Below, in pieces: positions 7,981-15,892 of a DNA stretch of 64,000 bases. Position numbers and translations under genes: made by a program. The first letter of the stretch is position 1. Each line of letters begins with the position of its first letter. Origin of the DNA: Tropicibacter oceani (GTDB lineage: Bacteria; Pseudomonadota; Alphaproteobacteria; Rhodobacterales; Rhodobacteraceae); the NCBI RefSeq assembly GCF_029958925.1, contig NZ_CP124616.1, positions 3,720,001 to 3,784,000 of the forward strand. The letters are read 5' to 3'. Under the pieces are notes generated by a model, which ran no database searches, had not been told where the DNA came from, and saw nothing but the letters and a program-made list of their open reading frames with translations.

Positions 7981-9030
7981 GGCTCTGTTGCACAAATCGG
8001 CTGAACGCCGAGTTTCCCCTTTCCCCGGGCGGACTTATCCTACGACTTCCGTGACGGGCATGCCGAGCGCGGTGTAGCCGTTCAGGACGGCAATGCGGAC
8101 CTGGAGTTCCGCGACCTGGCGGTCGAAGTCCCGCGCCATGAGCCGCTGGCCCAGCAACTTCATACAATGCATTTTTGTCTCGACGCGGCTTCGGCGGTGG
8201 TATCCGCTCCATCGTCGCCAGAGTGCGCGGCCCAGGTATTTCGCCGCGCGCAAGGCCTCGTTTCGCGCCACGGCTCCGGCGGTGATCGTCTTCCAGGGCT
8301 TCGCGTTTTTGCGGGGCGGGATGACGGCATGGGCGCCGCGATCTGCAATCGCATCGTGGCATTTGCGCGTGTCGTAGGCGCCATCAGCCGTGACGCTACC
8401 GATTTCCTGGTCCTGCGGGATTTGGTCGAGAAGGTCGGGTAGGATCGGCGCATCACCGATGTGGCTCCCGGTGATTTCGACGGCCCGAACCTCCAGCGTT
8501 TCCTCATCAATCCCCAAGTGGATCTTGCGCCAGACGCGGCGTTTAGGGCCGCCATGCTTGCGGGCGTGCCACTCGCCTTCGCCCTCGACCTTGATCCCGG
8601 TGCTGTCTATCAACAGGTGCAACGGCCCCTTGGAGCCGCGGTATGGGATGTTGACGGCCAAGGTCTTCTGGCGGCGAGATAGCGTGCTGAAGTCGGGCAC
8701 CGTCCAGTTCAGACCGACCAGCTGCAGCAGGCTCTCGACGAACCCGGTCGTCTGCCGGAGCGCCATGCCGAACAGCACTTTCATCGAGAGGCACGTCTGT
8801 ATGGCGGCGTCGCTATAGCTCTGCTGGCGGCCACGCCTGCCTGTCGGCACGGCATCCCAGATCATCTCAGGGTCGAACCAGATCGTCAGCGAGCCCCGGC
8901 GCTTGAGCGCTTCATTGTAGGCTGGCCAGTTTCTGGTCTTGTAGGTCGGGGGTATGGGTCTGCTCATGCATCCCAGCTACCACGCTGGATTCACGAGATG
9001 AATCCCTCACGCGATTTGTGCAACAGAGCC
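7981..9030. mobile_element. IS5-family insertion sequence (IS903-like ends), 1050 bp
   Basis: Both ends carry the perfect 19-bp inverted repeat GGCTCTGTTGCACAAATCG, read inward from 7981 and from 9030. One transposase gene fills the element on the minus strand. The flanks show no target duplication: the nine bases outside the left end and those outside the right end differ. The left flank is mrr and the right flank is an integrase fragment, so sequence was deleted or exchanged at one side after insertion. Confidence 0.92.
8035..8967 (-). CDS. IS5-family transposase, DDE type
   Basis: A 310-residue transposase. The N-terminal DUF772-like DNA-binding part holds GRRGRQQSYSDAAIQTCLSM (about 43-62). 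The DDE catalytic residues are Asp121 in LLIDSTGIK, Asp195 in TADGAYDT and Glu263 in RSRVETKM. Length and motifs are complete, so it is probably functional. The gene lies entirely between the two terminal repeats, with its promoter near the right end of the element. Confidence 0.93.
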   Translation of the reverse strand: MSRPIPPTYKTRNWPAYNEALKRRGSLTIWFDPEMIWDAVPTGRRGRQQSYSDAAIQTCLSMKVLFGMALRQTTGFVESLLQLVGLNWTVPDFSTLSRRQKTLAVNIPYRGSKGPLHLLIDSTGIKVEGEGEWHARKHGGPKRRVWRKIHLGIDEETLEVRAVEITGSHIGDAPILPDLLDQIPQDQEIGSVTADGAYDTRKCHDAIADRGAHAVIPPRKNAKPWKTITAGAVARNEALRAAKYLGRALWRRWSGYHRRSRVETKMHCMKLLGQRLMARDFDRQVAELQVRIAVLNGYTALGMPVTEVVG

Positions 9031-9460
9031 CATCCTGCCGCTGGATCTGGTCGATAGGCCGATCCTTCAAGCCGTCGAACTTATGCAGAACGCTTTCGGT
9101 GCGTTTCCAGTCCTTGGTGTTGGGCTTGGCGTGAAGCTCGATGAACTTGGGGATCATCTCACCCAATGTGTCAGCTGATGCCTCGGGCACCTCGGAGGGC
9201 TTGTCGAACTCGCCCAATTCGACATCGCGAGCGATTTCCATCGCGCGCCGTCTGGCATCGGCAAGGGAGACCACAGTGTAAGGGCCGATTTTGATGCGCC
9301 TGCGCGCACCGTTCGGTCGGACCAACGTGTAGAACACCTTGGCACCTGTGGTCGACACACGCACATGCAGGCCGTTTACCTTCTGGTCGCGGACCTCGTA
9401 CCGTTTGGCAGTCGCCGGAGGCATCGCATCGAGTGTTTTGGTTGTCAGCATCTGTTTCAT
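9031..9460 (-). pseudogene. Second integrase, N-terminal remnant cut by the IS
   Basis: From an ATG at 9460 the frame gives the Arm DNA-binding domain (DUF4102) of P4-like tyrosine integrases: MLTTKTLDAMPP, RYEVRDQKVNGLHVRVS and the RRRIKIGPY...SLADARRRA pattern. It reaches the SAM-like core domain (MIPKFIELHAKP) and is cut at the IS border after about 143 codons, within IDQIQRQDG. The catalytic domain is absent. It is a different family from the integrase at 517-1629, so a second mobile element once occupied this place. Confidence 0.85.
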
Positions 9461-9618
9461 GCCGACATCGTAAGACACCCAGAATCCGCGTGTCAGGGTA
9501 TAGCTTGGGAGGGTTTGCAGAGTGCTAGCAGATTCTGAAACGGGGTGCGAAGGATTTGAAACTCCTCTGGCCAATGCGAGCAGTTGAGACCACTTAGCCT
9601 GAGCCCCTTTTTCAGGCT

Positions 9619-10659
9619 CTAGTATGCTTCACTGTCCCAGTCTGAGAAATCCAGAATATTATCAAGTCTAATGACATTAAGTTGGTCACCCAATCGATTT
9701 CCCCAAAATCTCTGCCTGTCTCTCGCGCTACCCGAGATACCGCTCCACTCCACAATTGTTTTCTTGCTGCCGCGTGCAAGTTTAGAAATCTCCTGGTTGA
9801 CGTGATCGTCAAACCCAGAATATCCAAATAGAAGTACCTCTTTGGACTCAGCCAAAGCTTCACGAAACGCCTCCCAGTACAGGGAAAGAATTTCTGAGCT
9901 AGCGATTATCGAACGCTTTTGTTCCGAATGATTTAGTACGATATGGCGCCCCGAGCTCTTTCCAGATCGCATCTCTTCGCGGTTCAGCTTGGTAGGCCGG
10001 TTCACCATCTTGCCAGCCACCTCCACCTCGGCGTCAGAGTAGAGAGGCGTACCGTGCAAGTGGAGCAAATAACCCTTCGGTTCCCCATAAATTAGATGGA
10101 AGTTTTCACGTATGAAACCTCCTGTTCTTGTGAAGCCGTCGATCAAAGCACCGTCGAAGTCATCGCAAATCCTTACCGGAGGGAATTTACCAACGCGGGT
10201 TTTCCTGCAAAATGCATCGTATAGAAGGGGGTCATAGTTCAAATTAGCAATATGAGGCCGCCTACTGTTCACAAAGCGAACCAAGTCTTGCGAAAACCGT
10301 TTCGGTAAAGAATTGCTAGTACTGTGAAAGTAGCGAGCGACATGAGCGTTTAGTTTAAAAATTGTTTTGGCCACAGATCGCGCTTCATCAGAGAGCCATT
10401 GGGATGCAATCCCGGCTGGCAGAACGCTTTCAAGGGTTTGTACGGATTGTATTGCTAGCTGAGCATTCATCAACTCAGCCTCATCGCTAGGAGGCGTTCC
10501 ATCTTCGTACCCGGGCACGAGCTTTCTGATGAGTTCCTTCTCTTGAGCATCGAGCAAGTCTCCAGCCCAAATTGCTTTGAATGCCAAATCTAAGCGATAG
10601 AAATCGTTATCTATTGCTCTCCCCAATCCGTTTCCGAACAGAACTAACTTTCTAGACAT
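9619..10659 (-). CDS. SIR2/AbiH-like probable defence protein
   Basis: A 346-residue protein with a nucleotide-binding pattern shared by SIR2-like, DUF4917 and AbiH families: FGNGLG (8-13), NLNYDPLL (139-146), LHG (201-203) and a closing GYSGFDD (279-285). In SIR2-type defence proteins these surround an NAD site, and activity depletes NAD during phage infection. No second gene is adjacent, so it would act alone. GC is clearly lower than in the chromosome around it, a sign of transfer. The ATG at 10,659 gives a protein starting exactly at the nucleotide-binding strand (MSRKLVLFGNG); a longer frame upstream is not domain-like. Confidence 0.65.
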   Translation of the reverse strand: MSRKLVLFGNGLGRAIDNDFYRLDLAFKAIWAGDLLDAQEKELIRKLVPGYEDGTPPSDEAELMNAQLAIQSVQTLESVLPAGIASQWLSDEARSVAKTIFKLNAHVARYFHSTSNSLPKRFSQDLVRFVNSRRPHIANLNYDPLLYDAFCRKTRVGKFPPVRICDDFDGALIDGFTRTGGFIRENFHLIYGEPKGYLLHLHGTPLYSDAEVEVAGKMVNRPTKLNREEMRSGKSSGRHIVLNHSEQKRSIIASSEILSLYWEAFREALAESKEVLLFGYSGFDDHVNQEISKLARGSKKTIVEWSGISGSARDRQRFWGNRLGDQLNVIRLDNILDFSDWDSEAY

Positions 10660-10990
10660 AGCATCTTCTTCTGGCACCCCCCTAAGAGGACGTGGCGGTT
10701 CTCTGTGTTTGGCCCAACTTCGCTCTTGCTGCGCTCTTTCGCAAGACTGGCATATGCGCAAAATCCGTCCAGCTAAACATACTTGCATCGAATGGCCGCG
10801 GGCAAAAAGACGGCCCTGACTCTGAGGCAGGCGCTTTGGTTGGGTGCACAATGGGTGTCGCGGACGGTGGGCTAAGGTGAAATGGTATGAAGCGCGCTGG
10901 CAAAGCTTGAAAGCACTAAGACATTGCGTGGGATAGATTTCTAGCACGGGCTGCGCCGCTTTGAAGAGAGGTGACCCGTCTCCTAGGAAA
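10660..10990. other. Gene-free right end of the island
   Basis: Between the SIR2/AbiH-like start and attR I see no convincing gene. Short frames exist on both strands but lack a ribosome site or recognisable domain. It probably holds the promoter of the SIR2/AbiH-like gene and integrase-binding sequences for the right attachment site. Confidence 0.5.
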
Positions 10991-11039
10991 ATTGAAAATC
11001 CTCGTGTCGGTGGTTCGATTCCGCCCCCGGGCACCACTT
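10991..11039. repeat. attR: 49-bp direct repeat, truncated tRNA-Phe copy
   Basis: An exact copy of 440-488. Upstream of it the sequence does not form the 5' half of a tRNA, so it is a non-functional remnant made by integration and marks the right end of the island. Chromosomal sequence of normal composition resumes after it. Confidence 0.92.
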
Positions 11040-11187
11040 CAACTCTTTGAAGCGAAAACTTTTGGGACGCCATTCTTCCTCTGCGGAGATGGGTATTTGC
11101 CGCGGGGCGACAGGCTTCCCGCCTGCAATCCTTTGGGTTGAACACCGGATTCTGAGTTGCCGCGGTTCCGACACCTTCAAGACAGCG

Positions 11188-11433
11188 TCATATCCGCTTC
11201 AGGTCAACCAAACAGAGTTGAAGACGAGGCATGGTCTCGCCCCCGGACAATCCCTCACCGTGTTGCAAGATCCCTGACAGCGCCCAATCCCAGCGCATCG
11301 GATCGGCCTGCGTCAGCGTGTCAGTAATGGCGGCAGTCTTCAGGATCGTCGCAGCCCGCAGGTGCCCGTCAACGGTGTCGCAGGGCACGGCATGGGGCCG
11401 GTATGGCGCAGGCCCCCGCCTAAAATACCGCAA
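11188..11433 (-). CDS. Possible small protein, unknown
   Basis: An 81-codon frame downstream of pqiC on the same strand, with codon usage like the chromosome. The C-terminal half (DPMRWDWALSGILQHGEGL) looks protein-like, but I recognise no family, and no good ribosome site is visible. It lies just outside attR and may be a remnant of a gene that originally followed the tRNA. Low confidence. Confidence 0.22.
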   Translation of the reverse strand: MRYFRRGPAPYRPHAVPCDTVDGHLRAATILKTAAITDTLTQADPMRWDWALSGILQHGEGLSGGETMPRLQLCLVDLKRI

Positions 11434-11477
11434 ACCGGTGGTCGCGGCGAGCGACCGCGCGGCGGTGGGCAGTCGCG

Positions 11478-12053
11478 TCAGCGCAGCCCGTTCTTGGCGA
11501 TAAAGACCGACAGTTGGGCGACAGCCTCGGCGCGGGCGGCGGCGATCTGGGCCGGGCCGGGTTCGCCGGTGATCAGGGCTTCGATCTCGAAACGCTTGGC
11601 GCGATCCGGGCCCTGTTCCTCGGGCGCGACAAAGACCTGCCCGGAAATCCGGAACGCGCCGGTTTCAGTGGCATAGAAATCCTGCACCCGCACGTCGACC
11701 TTGACGTCGGGAATATCGCGGAAGGGCCAGGGTTCGGGCGCCACCAGACGCCCGGTGATGGCGTCCAGTTCACGCGCGATCTGCAGGGTCACGGCGCGGC
11801 CGGGTTCATCCGCCCAAAGCGCATCCGTCGGGGTGATGGCCCCGCTGGCGTCGCGGACATGGATTTCCTCGGCCTGGGCATAGGTCGGCAGGGTCACGGC
11901 CGCCACCTCGATGCGGGCATAACGGGACGAGACACGCTCGGCCTTGATTTCGGCCGCCACAGGCGCGTCAAAGCGTTGCTCGACGCCGCTGCAGGCGCCC
12001 AGCGCAAGCATCGAAAACGCCAAAGGGGCAAGGGTCAGGGAAAACTTGGTCAT
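11478..12053 (-). CDS. pqiC: PqiC-like outer-membrane lipoprotein (ABC-type transport auxiliary)
   Basis: A 191-residue protein with a lipoprotein signal peptide; the lipobox is LALGACSG, with Cys20 as the lipidated residue. The rest follows the DUF330/PqiC pattern, with strands around RYARIEVAAVTLPTYAQAEEI. PqiC anchors the periplasmic PqiB tunnel to the outer membrane and helps move lipids between membranes. It is the last gene of pqiA-pqiA-pqiB-pqiC and starts one base after the pqiB stop, so the order confirms the call. Confidence 0.85.
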   Translation of the reverse strand: MTKFSLTLAPLAFSMLALGACSGVEQRFDAPVAAEIKAERVSSRYARIEVAAVTLPTYAQAEEIHVRDASGAITPTDALWADEPGRAVTLQIARELDAITGRLVAPEPWPFRDIPDVKVDVRVQDFYATETGAFRISGQVFVAPEEQGPDRAKRFEIEALITGEPGPAQIAAARAEAVAQLSVFIAKNGLR

Positions 12054-12054
12054 G

Positions 12055-14502
12055 TCACCGTCCTGTAATCAGGGAATTGGGATTACGCTGGATCTGGCGG
12101 GCCAGCCTGTCGATGGATTGGGCCGCCGCGTCGATCTGGCGGATCGCGCCGGACAGCTCGCGGCCAAAGTCGCTGCCGCGGCCGAAATCGGAGATGGTCG
12201 TGCCGGCCTGAGTGGCGACAGCGCGCAAACGGTCGGACAGGGCCGGCAGGCTGCGGCTGGCTTCGGCCACCGCCTCGGCGGCTTCGCGGGCCGAGGCAAG
12301 CGCGGCATTGGCATTGGCCACCACCCCGCCGTTGCGCAGTTCCTCAAGCGCCAGGCGCAGTTCGGCCAGGGCACCGTTCAGTTCCGATGGCAGCTGGCGG
12401 GTGCTGTCCTGGTTGACGACCGTGTCGATGCTGGCCAGCAGGTCGCGGGCCTGCGCCGCCAGTTCGTCAAGCGACAGGTTTTCCGCGTCGCTCAGCACCG
12501 CGCTGGCCTGGTCGGCCAGTCCCGGCAGCCTGTCGGCGGTCGTCCCGAACGAGGTGATGACCTCGGACATGGCGGCAACGATGCGTTCCTGCTGGGCTTC
12601 TTCCAGCAGGGCGTTCAACTTGTCCGAGGCCTGTTGAAGACTGGTGGCCAAGTCGCCCACCTGCCCCGGCAGGGCAGTGAATTCGCCGCTTTCGACCACG
12701 CTGCGCAGACCGTCCATGGCGGCGCGCAGGTCGCCCGGCAGCGCCGTCAGGTCGGGGTTCGTCAGCAGCGCATCGGCATTGCCGACCAGCGCCGACAGCT
12801 GCGCCGACAGATCGTCCAGCGGCAGCGCTTCGGCCTTGCCCAGCACCGCGCCGGCGCTTTCGGCCAACCCCGGCAGGGTCTGCGCGGCACTGTCCAGCGA
12901 GGCGATCAGCTCGGAGACGGCGGCAACCACCGCTTCGTCCTGGACCTGCCCCAGCAGCACGTTCAGCTTGTCCGAGGCCGCGTTCAGACCATCGGCCAGC
13001 GCGCCGACCTGCGCCGGAAGTGCGGCGACCTCTTCGCTTTCGGCCAGCTTGCGCACGGATTCCAGCGTTGCCAGCAGCGCCTCGGGGGCGGCCTGGATTT
13101 CTTCGGACCCGACGACGCCGCGGATGTCGGCAAGGGTGTTGATGATCTCATCCATCAGCTCTTCGACCGGCAGCGCGTCGATACGCTGGATCAGCCCCTG
13201 CGCGCTGGCCGCGACGTTGGTCACGCTGGACGGCGCGGTCGGGATACGAGGATAGGGCGAGGCGTCGCGATCCAGCGTCGCCTGCGGGGCCGTGTCATCC
13301 AGGATCAGTTCGACCTTGAGCCCGCCGGTCAGGATCGAGGCATTGGTCAGACGCGCGCGCAGGCCTTCGGCGATGCGCTCGTCGAGGTATTCCAGAAAGA
13401 TCGAATCGTCGCCGCCGGTTTCCAGCCCCAGCCGCCCGGGGTTCAGCCGCACGGTGGCCAGCAGGCGCGCTTCGTTGTCGCCAAAGCGAGCCTGGTCGAC
13501 GATGCCGGAAATGGTTTCCACCTCGCCCAGGCGCAAACCGCCCAGCGTCACCGGGGCACCGGCCTGAAGTCCGGCGATGTTTTCTTCGAAAACCATCATC
13601 AGGCTGACGGTGCTGCCGTCGCCTTCAAGCAGGAATTCCTCGCGGGCGGTGTCTTCGTTGGGGTGCAGCGTGAATTCGGAATCGGCGCTGAGCGGCTGAC
13701 CGCCCGAGGCCAGGGTTTCAAAGGTCATGCCGCCGGAAATCAGCGATGCCAGCGAGGTAAAGTTCAGGCTGGCCCCCGAGGAATCCAGCGACAGGCTGAA
13801 GCCCGAGATGTCCCAGAACCGCGACGACGACGAGACCAACGAAGTATGGGGTTCAAGGATCACCGCCTGCGCCTGGACGGCCAGACCTTCGGGGGTCAGC
13901 TCGGTCCGGCCGATGCGGCCCACCTGGACACCGCGATACAGGATCGGCGTGCCTTCGGCCGGCAGCCCGGTGTCGGAACGCAGCGTAAAGGTCACGCCTG
14001 CCTCGCCCAGCGCCAGCAGCGGCGCGTTCTCGGCGCCCTGAAAGGCGGTCTTGGCGGGGCCCGGCTCTCCATCCCAGGAACCGTTGATATAGACGCCGGA
14101 CAGCACCGTATCGAGCCCCGAAACCCCCTGTGCCGTCACCTTGGGGCGCACGATCCAGAATTCCGCATCCGCATCGACATTGGGCGCGATGTCCTTGTCC
14201 AGCCGGATCTCGGCCACGACCTGGCCCAGGTCGTCCGAGAAATGCACATCCTCGACCAGCCCGACGGGAATGTCGCGGTAGCGCAGTTCGGTTTCCAGCG
14301 GGCGCACGCCGTCGGCGCGGGCAAAGGTGACCTGGATCAGCGGGCCGCGGCTGGTGTAGTTCTGCCAGGCCACGCCGATGGCGGCCAGAATGGCGATGGC
14401 CGGGATCACCCAGATCAGCGATACGCCCGAAGGCTTGTCGACGGCGGGCTTCAGCGGGACCTCGCCGGGGGTGCCGACGCGGGGCGTGGAATCATCGTTC
14501 AT
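12055..14502 (-). CDS. pqiB: PqiB, MCE-domain lipid transport protein (long form)
   Basis: An 815-residue protein with one N-terminal membrane helix (about 28-46) and three MCE domains: about 53-145, 168-275 and 300-402. Each MCE domain carries the RYRDIPVG or YRGVQVG type motif. PqiB forms a periplasmic needle for lipids. Family members are usually near 550 residues; the excess here is a C-terminal helical region containing a tandem duplication with a 116-residue period (about 482-600 and 600-715), for example LPAQVGALADGLNAASDKLN and LPGQVGDLATSLQQASDKLN. It adjoins the upstream pqiA stop with no gap. Confidence 0.9.
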   Translation of the reverse strand: MNDDSTPRVGTPGEVPLKPAVDKPSGVSLIWVIPAIAILAAIGVAWQNYTSRGPLIQVTFARADGVRPLETELRYRDIPVGLVEDVHFSDDLGQVVAEIRLDKDIAPNVDADAEFWIVRPKVTAQGVSGLDTVLSGVYINGSWDGEPGPAKTAFQGAENAPLLALGEAGVTFTLRSDTGLPAEGTPILYRGVQVGRIGRTELTPEGLAVQAQAVILEPHTSLVSSSSRFWDISGFSLSLDSSGASLNFTSLASLISGGMTFETLASGGQPLSADSEFTLHPNEDTAREEFLLEGDGSTVSLMMVFEENIAGLQAGAPVTLGGLRLGEVETISGIVDQARFGDNEARLLATVRLNPGRLGLETGGDDSIFLEYLDERIAEGLRARLTNASILTGGLKVELILDDTAPQATLDRDASPYPRIPTAPSSVTNVAASAQGLIQRIDALPVEELMDEIINTLADIRGVVGSEEIQAAPEALLATLESVRKLAESEEVAALPAQVGALADGLNAASDKLNVLLGQVQDEAVVAAVSELIASLDSAAQTLPGLAESAGAVLGKAEALPLDDLSAQLSALVGNADALLTNPDLTALPGDLRAAMDGLRSVVESGEFTALPGQVGDLATSLQQASDKLNALLEEAQQERIVAAMSEVITSFGTTADRLPGLADQASAVLSDAENLSLDELAAQARDLLASIDTVVNQDSTRQLPSELNGALAELRLALEELRNGGVVANANAALASAREAAEAVAEASRSLPALSDRLRAVATQAGTTISDFGRGSDFGRELSGAIRQIDAAAQSIDRLARQIQRNPNSLITGR

Positions 14503-15117
14503 TTACGTTTCCGAACTTTCAGGGCCGATGCTGTCCCAGATCAGTCGAGTGTCGAAGGATCGGGCAGCGAGCATGGTGAAAACAACTGACAGGGCGAATG
14601 TCAGGGCCGCGGGGCCAGGATGGATCGAGGCAACCACCGACAGCTGCACAAGCGCGCTGAGGATGGCCACCACAAAGACGTCGATCATCGACCACCGGCC
14701 AATGAACTCAACGACTTCGTACAGATGTTGGCGGCCATGTTCGCTTTGGCGCGACCCGCGCTTGACCGACAGGGCCAGGTGCGCGATCGCGATGAACTTG
14801 GCCACCGGAATGACCACCGAGGCGATCAGGACGATGGCGGCGATGGCCAGGTCGCCATGCTGGGCGATGGCCACCGCGCCGCCGATGATGGTGCTGGAGT
14901 CCGTCCCAACAAGGGTCGAGGTCACCAGCATGGGATACATGTTGGCAGGGATATAGCACAAAAGCCCGGTCAGCCAGAAGGCCCAGACCACCTGCAGGTT
15001 GTTGGGGTGCCGCGATTGCAGGCGGTGCCCGCAGCATTCGCAGCGCGGCGTGCCGCCCGGCCAGACCTTGGCGCAGGCGGTGCAGGTCACAAATCCCAGT
15101 TCGCGCGCGGTGGTCAT
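14503..15117 (-). CDS. pqiA: PqiA-like integral membrane protein, second copy/half
   Basis: A 204-residue protein with an N-terminal zinc-ribbon-like motif (CTACAKVW...CECCGHRL) and four membrane helices, matching one half of the two-repeat PqiA of enteric bacteria. PqiA partners PqiB in the inner membrane. The ATG at 15,117 overlaps the upstream gene's stop as ATGA and fits the domain; a longer frame upstream is not needed. With the gene at 15,114-15,752 it makes a split PqiA. Confidence 0.85.
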   Translation of the reverse strand: MTTARELGFVTCTACAKVWPGGTPRCECCGHRLQSRHPNNLQVVWAFWLTGLLCYIPANMYPMLVTSTLVGTDSSTIIGGAVAIAQHGDLAIAAIVLIASVVIPVAKFIAIAHLALSVKRGSRQSEHGRQHLYEVVEFIGRWSMIDVFVVAILSALVQLSVVASIHPGPAALTFALSVVFTMLAARSFDTRLIWDSIGPESSET

Positions 15118-15752
15118 TGCCCGGCCTCGAGCGCGCGCCAGATCGACCAGCTGCACAGGTATCTGTCGGAAATCACCACGATCACCGACAGCGCCGCGAA
15201 CATCCAGAAGGCAGGGCCGAATTCCAGCCGCGCGATGCCGGCCACCTTGACCAGCGCCACGGCGCAGCCGATCGAGAAGATCTCGGTCATGGCCCAGGGC
15301 TTGAGCTCTTGCGCAAGACGAAAGGCGCCGCGACTGTGGCGCGCCGGGCGCAGGCCGAATTCGATCGGCGCGATGACATAGATCAGCAGAACCACCCGCA
15401 TCAGCGGCACCAGCACGATCAGCATCACCGTGGCCAGCGATACCAGCACCAGGAATCCCGATCCAAAGCTGAAGGCAACGTCCAGCAGTGACACGCGGTT
15501 GCCCAGCCCGGCGGCGTTGATCGACAGGAACGGGTGAAAGGTGGCCGCCACGACCAGCACCAGGATCGCCACGGACAGCGCCAGGATGCGCACGCCGGCG
15601 CCCTTGCGGTTGGTGATCAGCACGGTTGAGCAGCGGCTGCAGACGGCCTTTTCGCCCTCGGACGGGCTGCGCGCGACATAGACCGCGTCACAGCCGGGGC
15701 AGCCGATCAGTACCGATGGGTCAACCCCGGTATCCCGAACATCATGCGCCAC
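15114..15752 (-). CDS. pqiA: PqiA-like integral membrane protein, first copy/half
   Basis: A 212-residue protein with a four-Cys motif near the N-terminus (IGCPGCDAVY...CSRCSTVL) and four hydrophobic helices, the PqiA half-module. No ATG suits the start; a GTG at 15,752 has AGGAG five bases upstream, which decides the start. It is the promoter-proximal gene of the pqi operon, and its stop overlaps the next start as ATGA. Confidence 0.82.
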   Translation of the reverse strand: MAHDVRDTGVDPSVLIGCPGCDAVYVARSPSEGEKAVCSRCSTVLITNRKGAGVRILALSVAILVLVVAATFHPFLSINAAGLGNRVSLLDVAFSFGSGFLVLVSLATVMLIVLVPLMRVVLLIYVIAPIEFGLRPARHSRGAFRLAQELKPWAMTEIFSIGCAVALVKVAGIARLEFGPAFWMFAALSVIVVISDRYLCSWSIWRALEAGQ

Positions 15753-15892
15753 GGCGACTCCTGACTCGCAAGGCGCTGCGCGCCTCTTCAAGCGCGCTAG
15801 ATAGCCCCCTTGCGCCCCCTGTGCAACGGCACGGCCTGCGGCACACTGGATGAGGCTGCCGTATCCTCGTATTTTTGCAACGCCCGCGTGCG

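Larger units (their letters stand above)
440..11039. mobile_element. Genomic island integrated in tRNA-Phe
   Basis: A perfect 49-bp direct repeat flanks this segment, and one copy is the 3' half of tRNA-Phe. An integrase reading toward the tRNA lies 28 bp inside the left repeat. Cargo is defence-like: a type IIG restriction-modification enzyme, an EVE-like/GIY-YIG protein, a broken Mrr endonuclease and a SIR2/AbiH-like protein. No conjugation or phage structural genes are present, so it is an integrative element without its own transfer functions, or a decayed one. An IS5-family insertion and a second integrase fragment inside it point to secondary rearrangement. Confidence 0.88.

Noticed and set aside
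9596-9618. AGCCTGA/TCAGGCT stem after the SIR2/AbiH-like gene as a terminator
   Set aside because: Seven pairs with a nine-base loop and no T-run on the gene's strand; too weak to call.
10692-10880. 62-codon + strand frame near the island's right end
   Set aside because: No ribosome site, no domain, and it overlaps the promoter side of the SIR2/AbiH-like gene.
11478-14589. Long open frames on the + strand opposite pqiB and pqiC
   Set aside because: They are products of high-GC codon bias; the minus-strand frames carry lipobox, MCE domains and a perfect operon layout, while the + frames show only Gln/Arg/Gly-rich composition.
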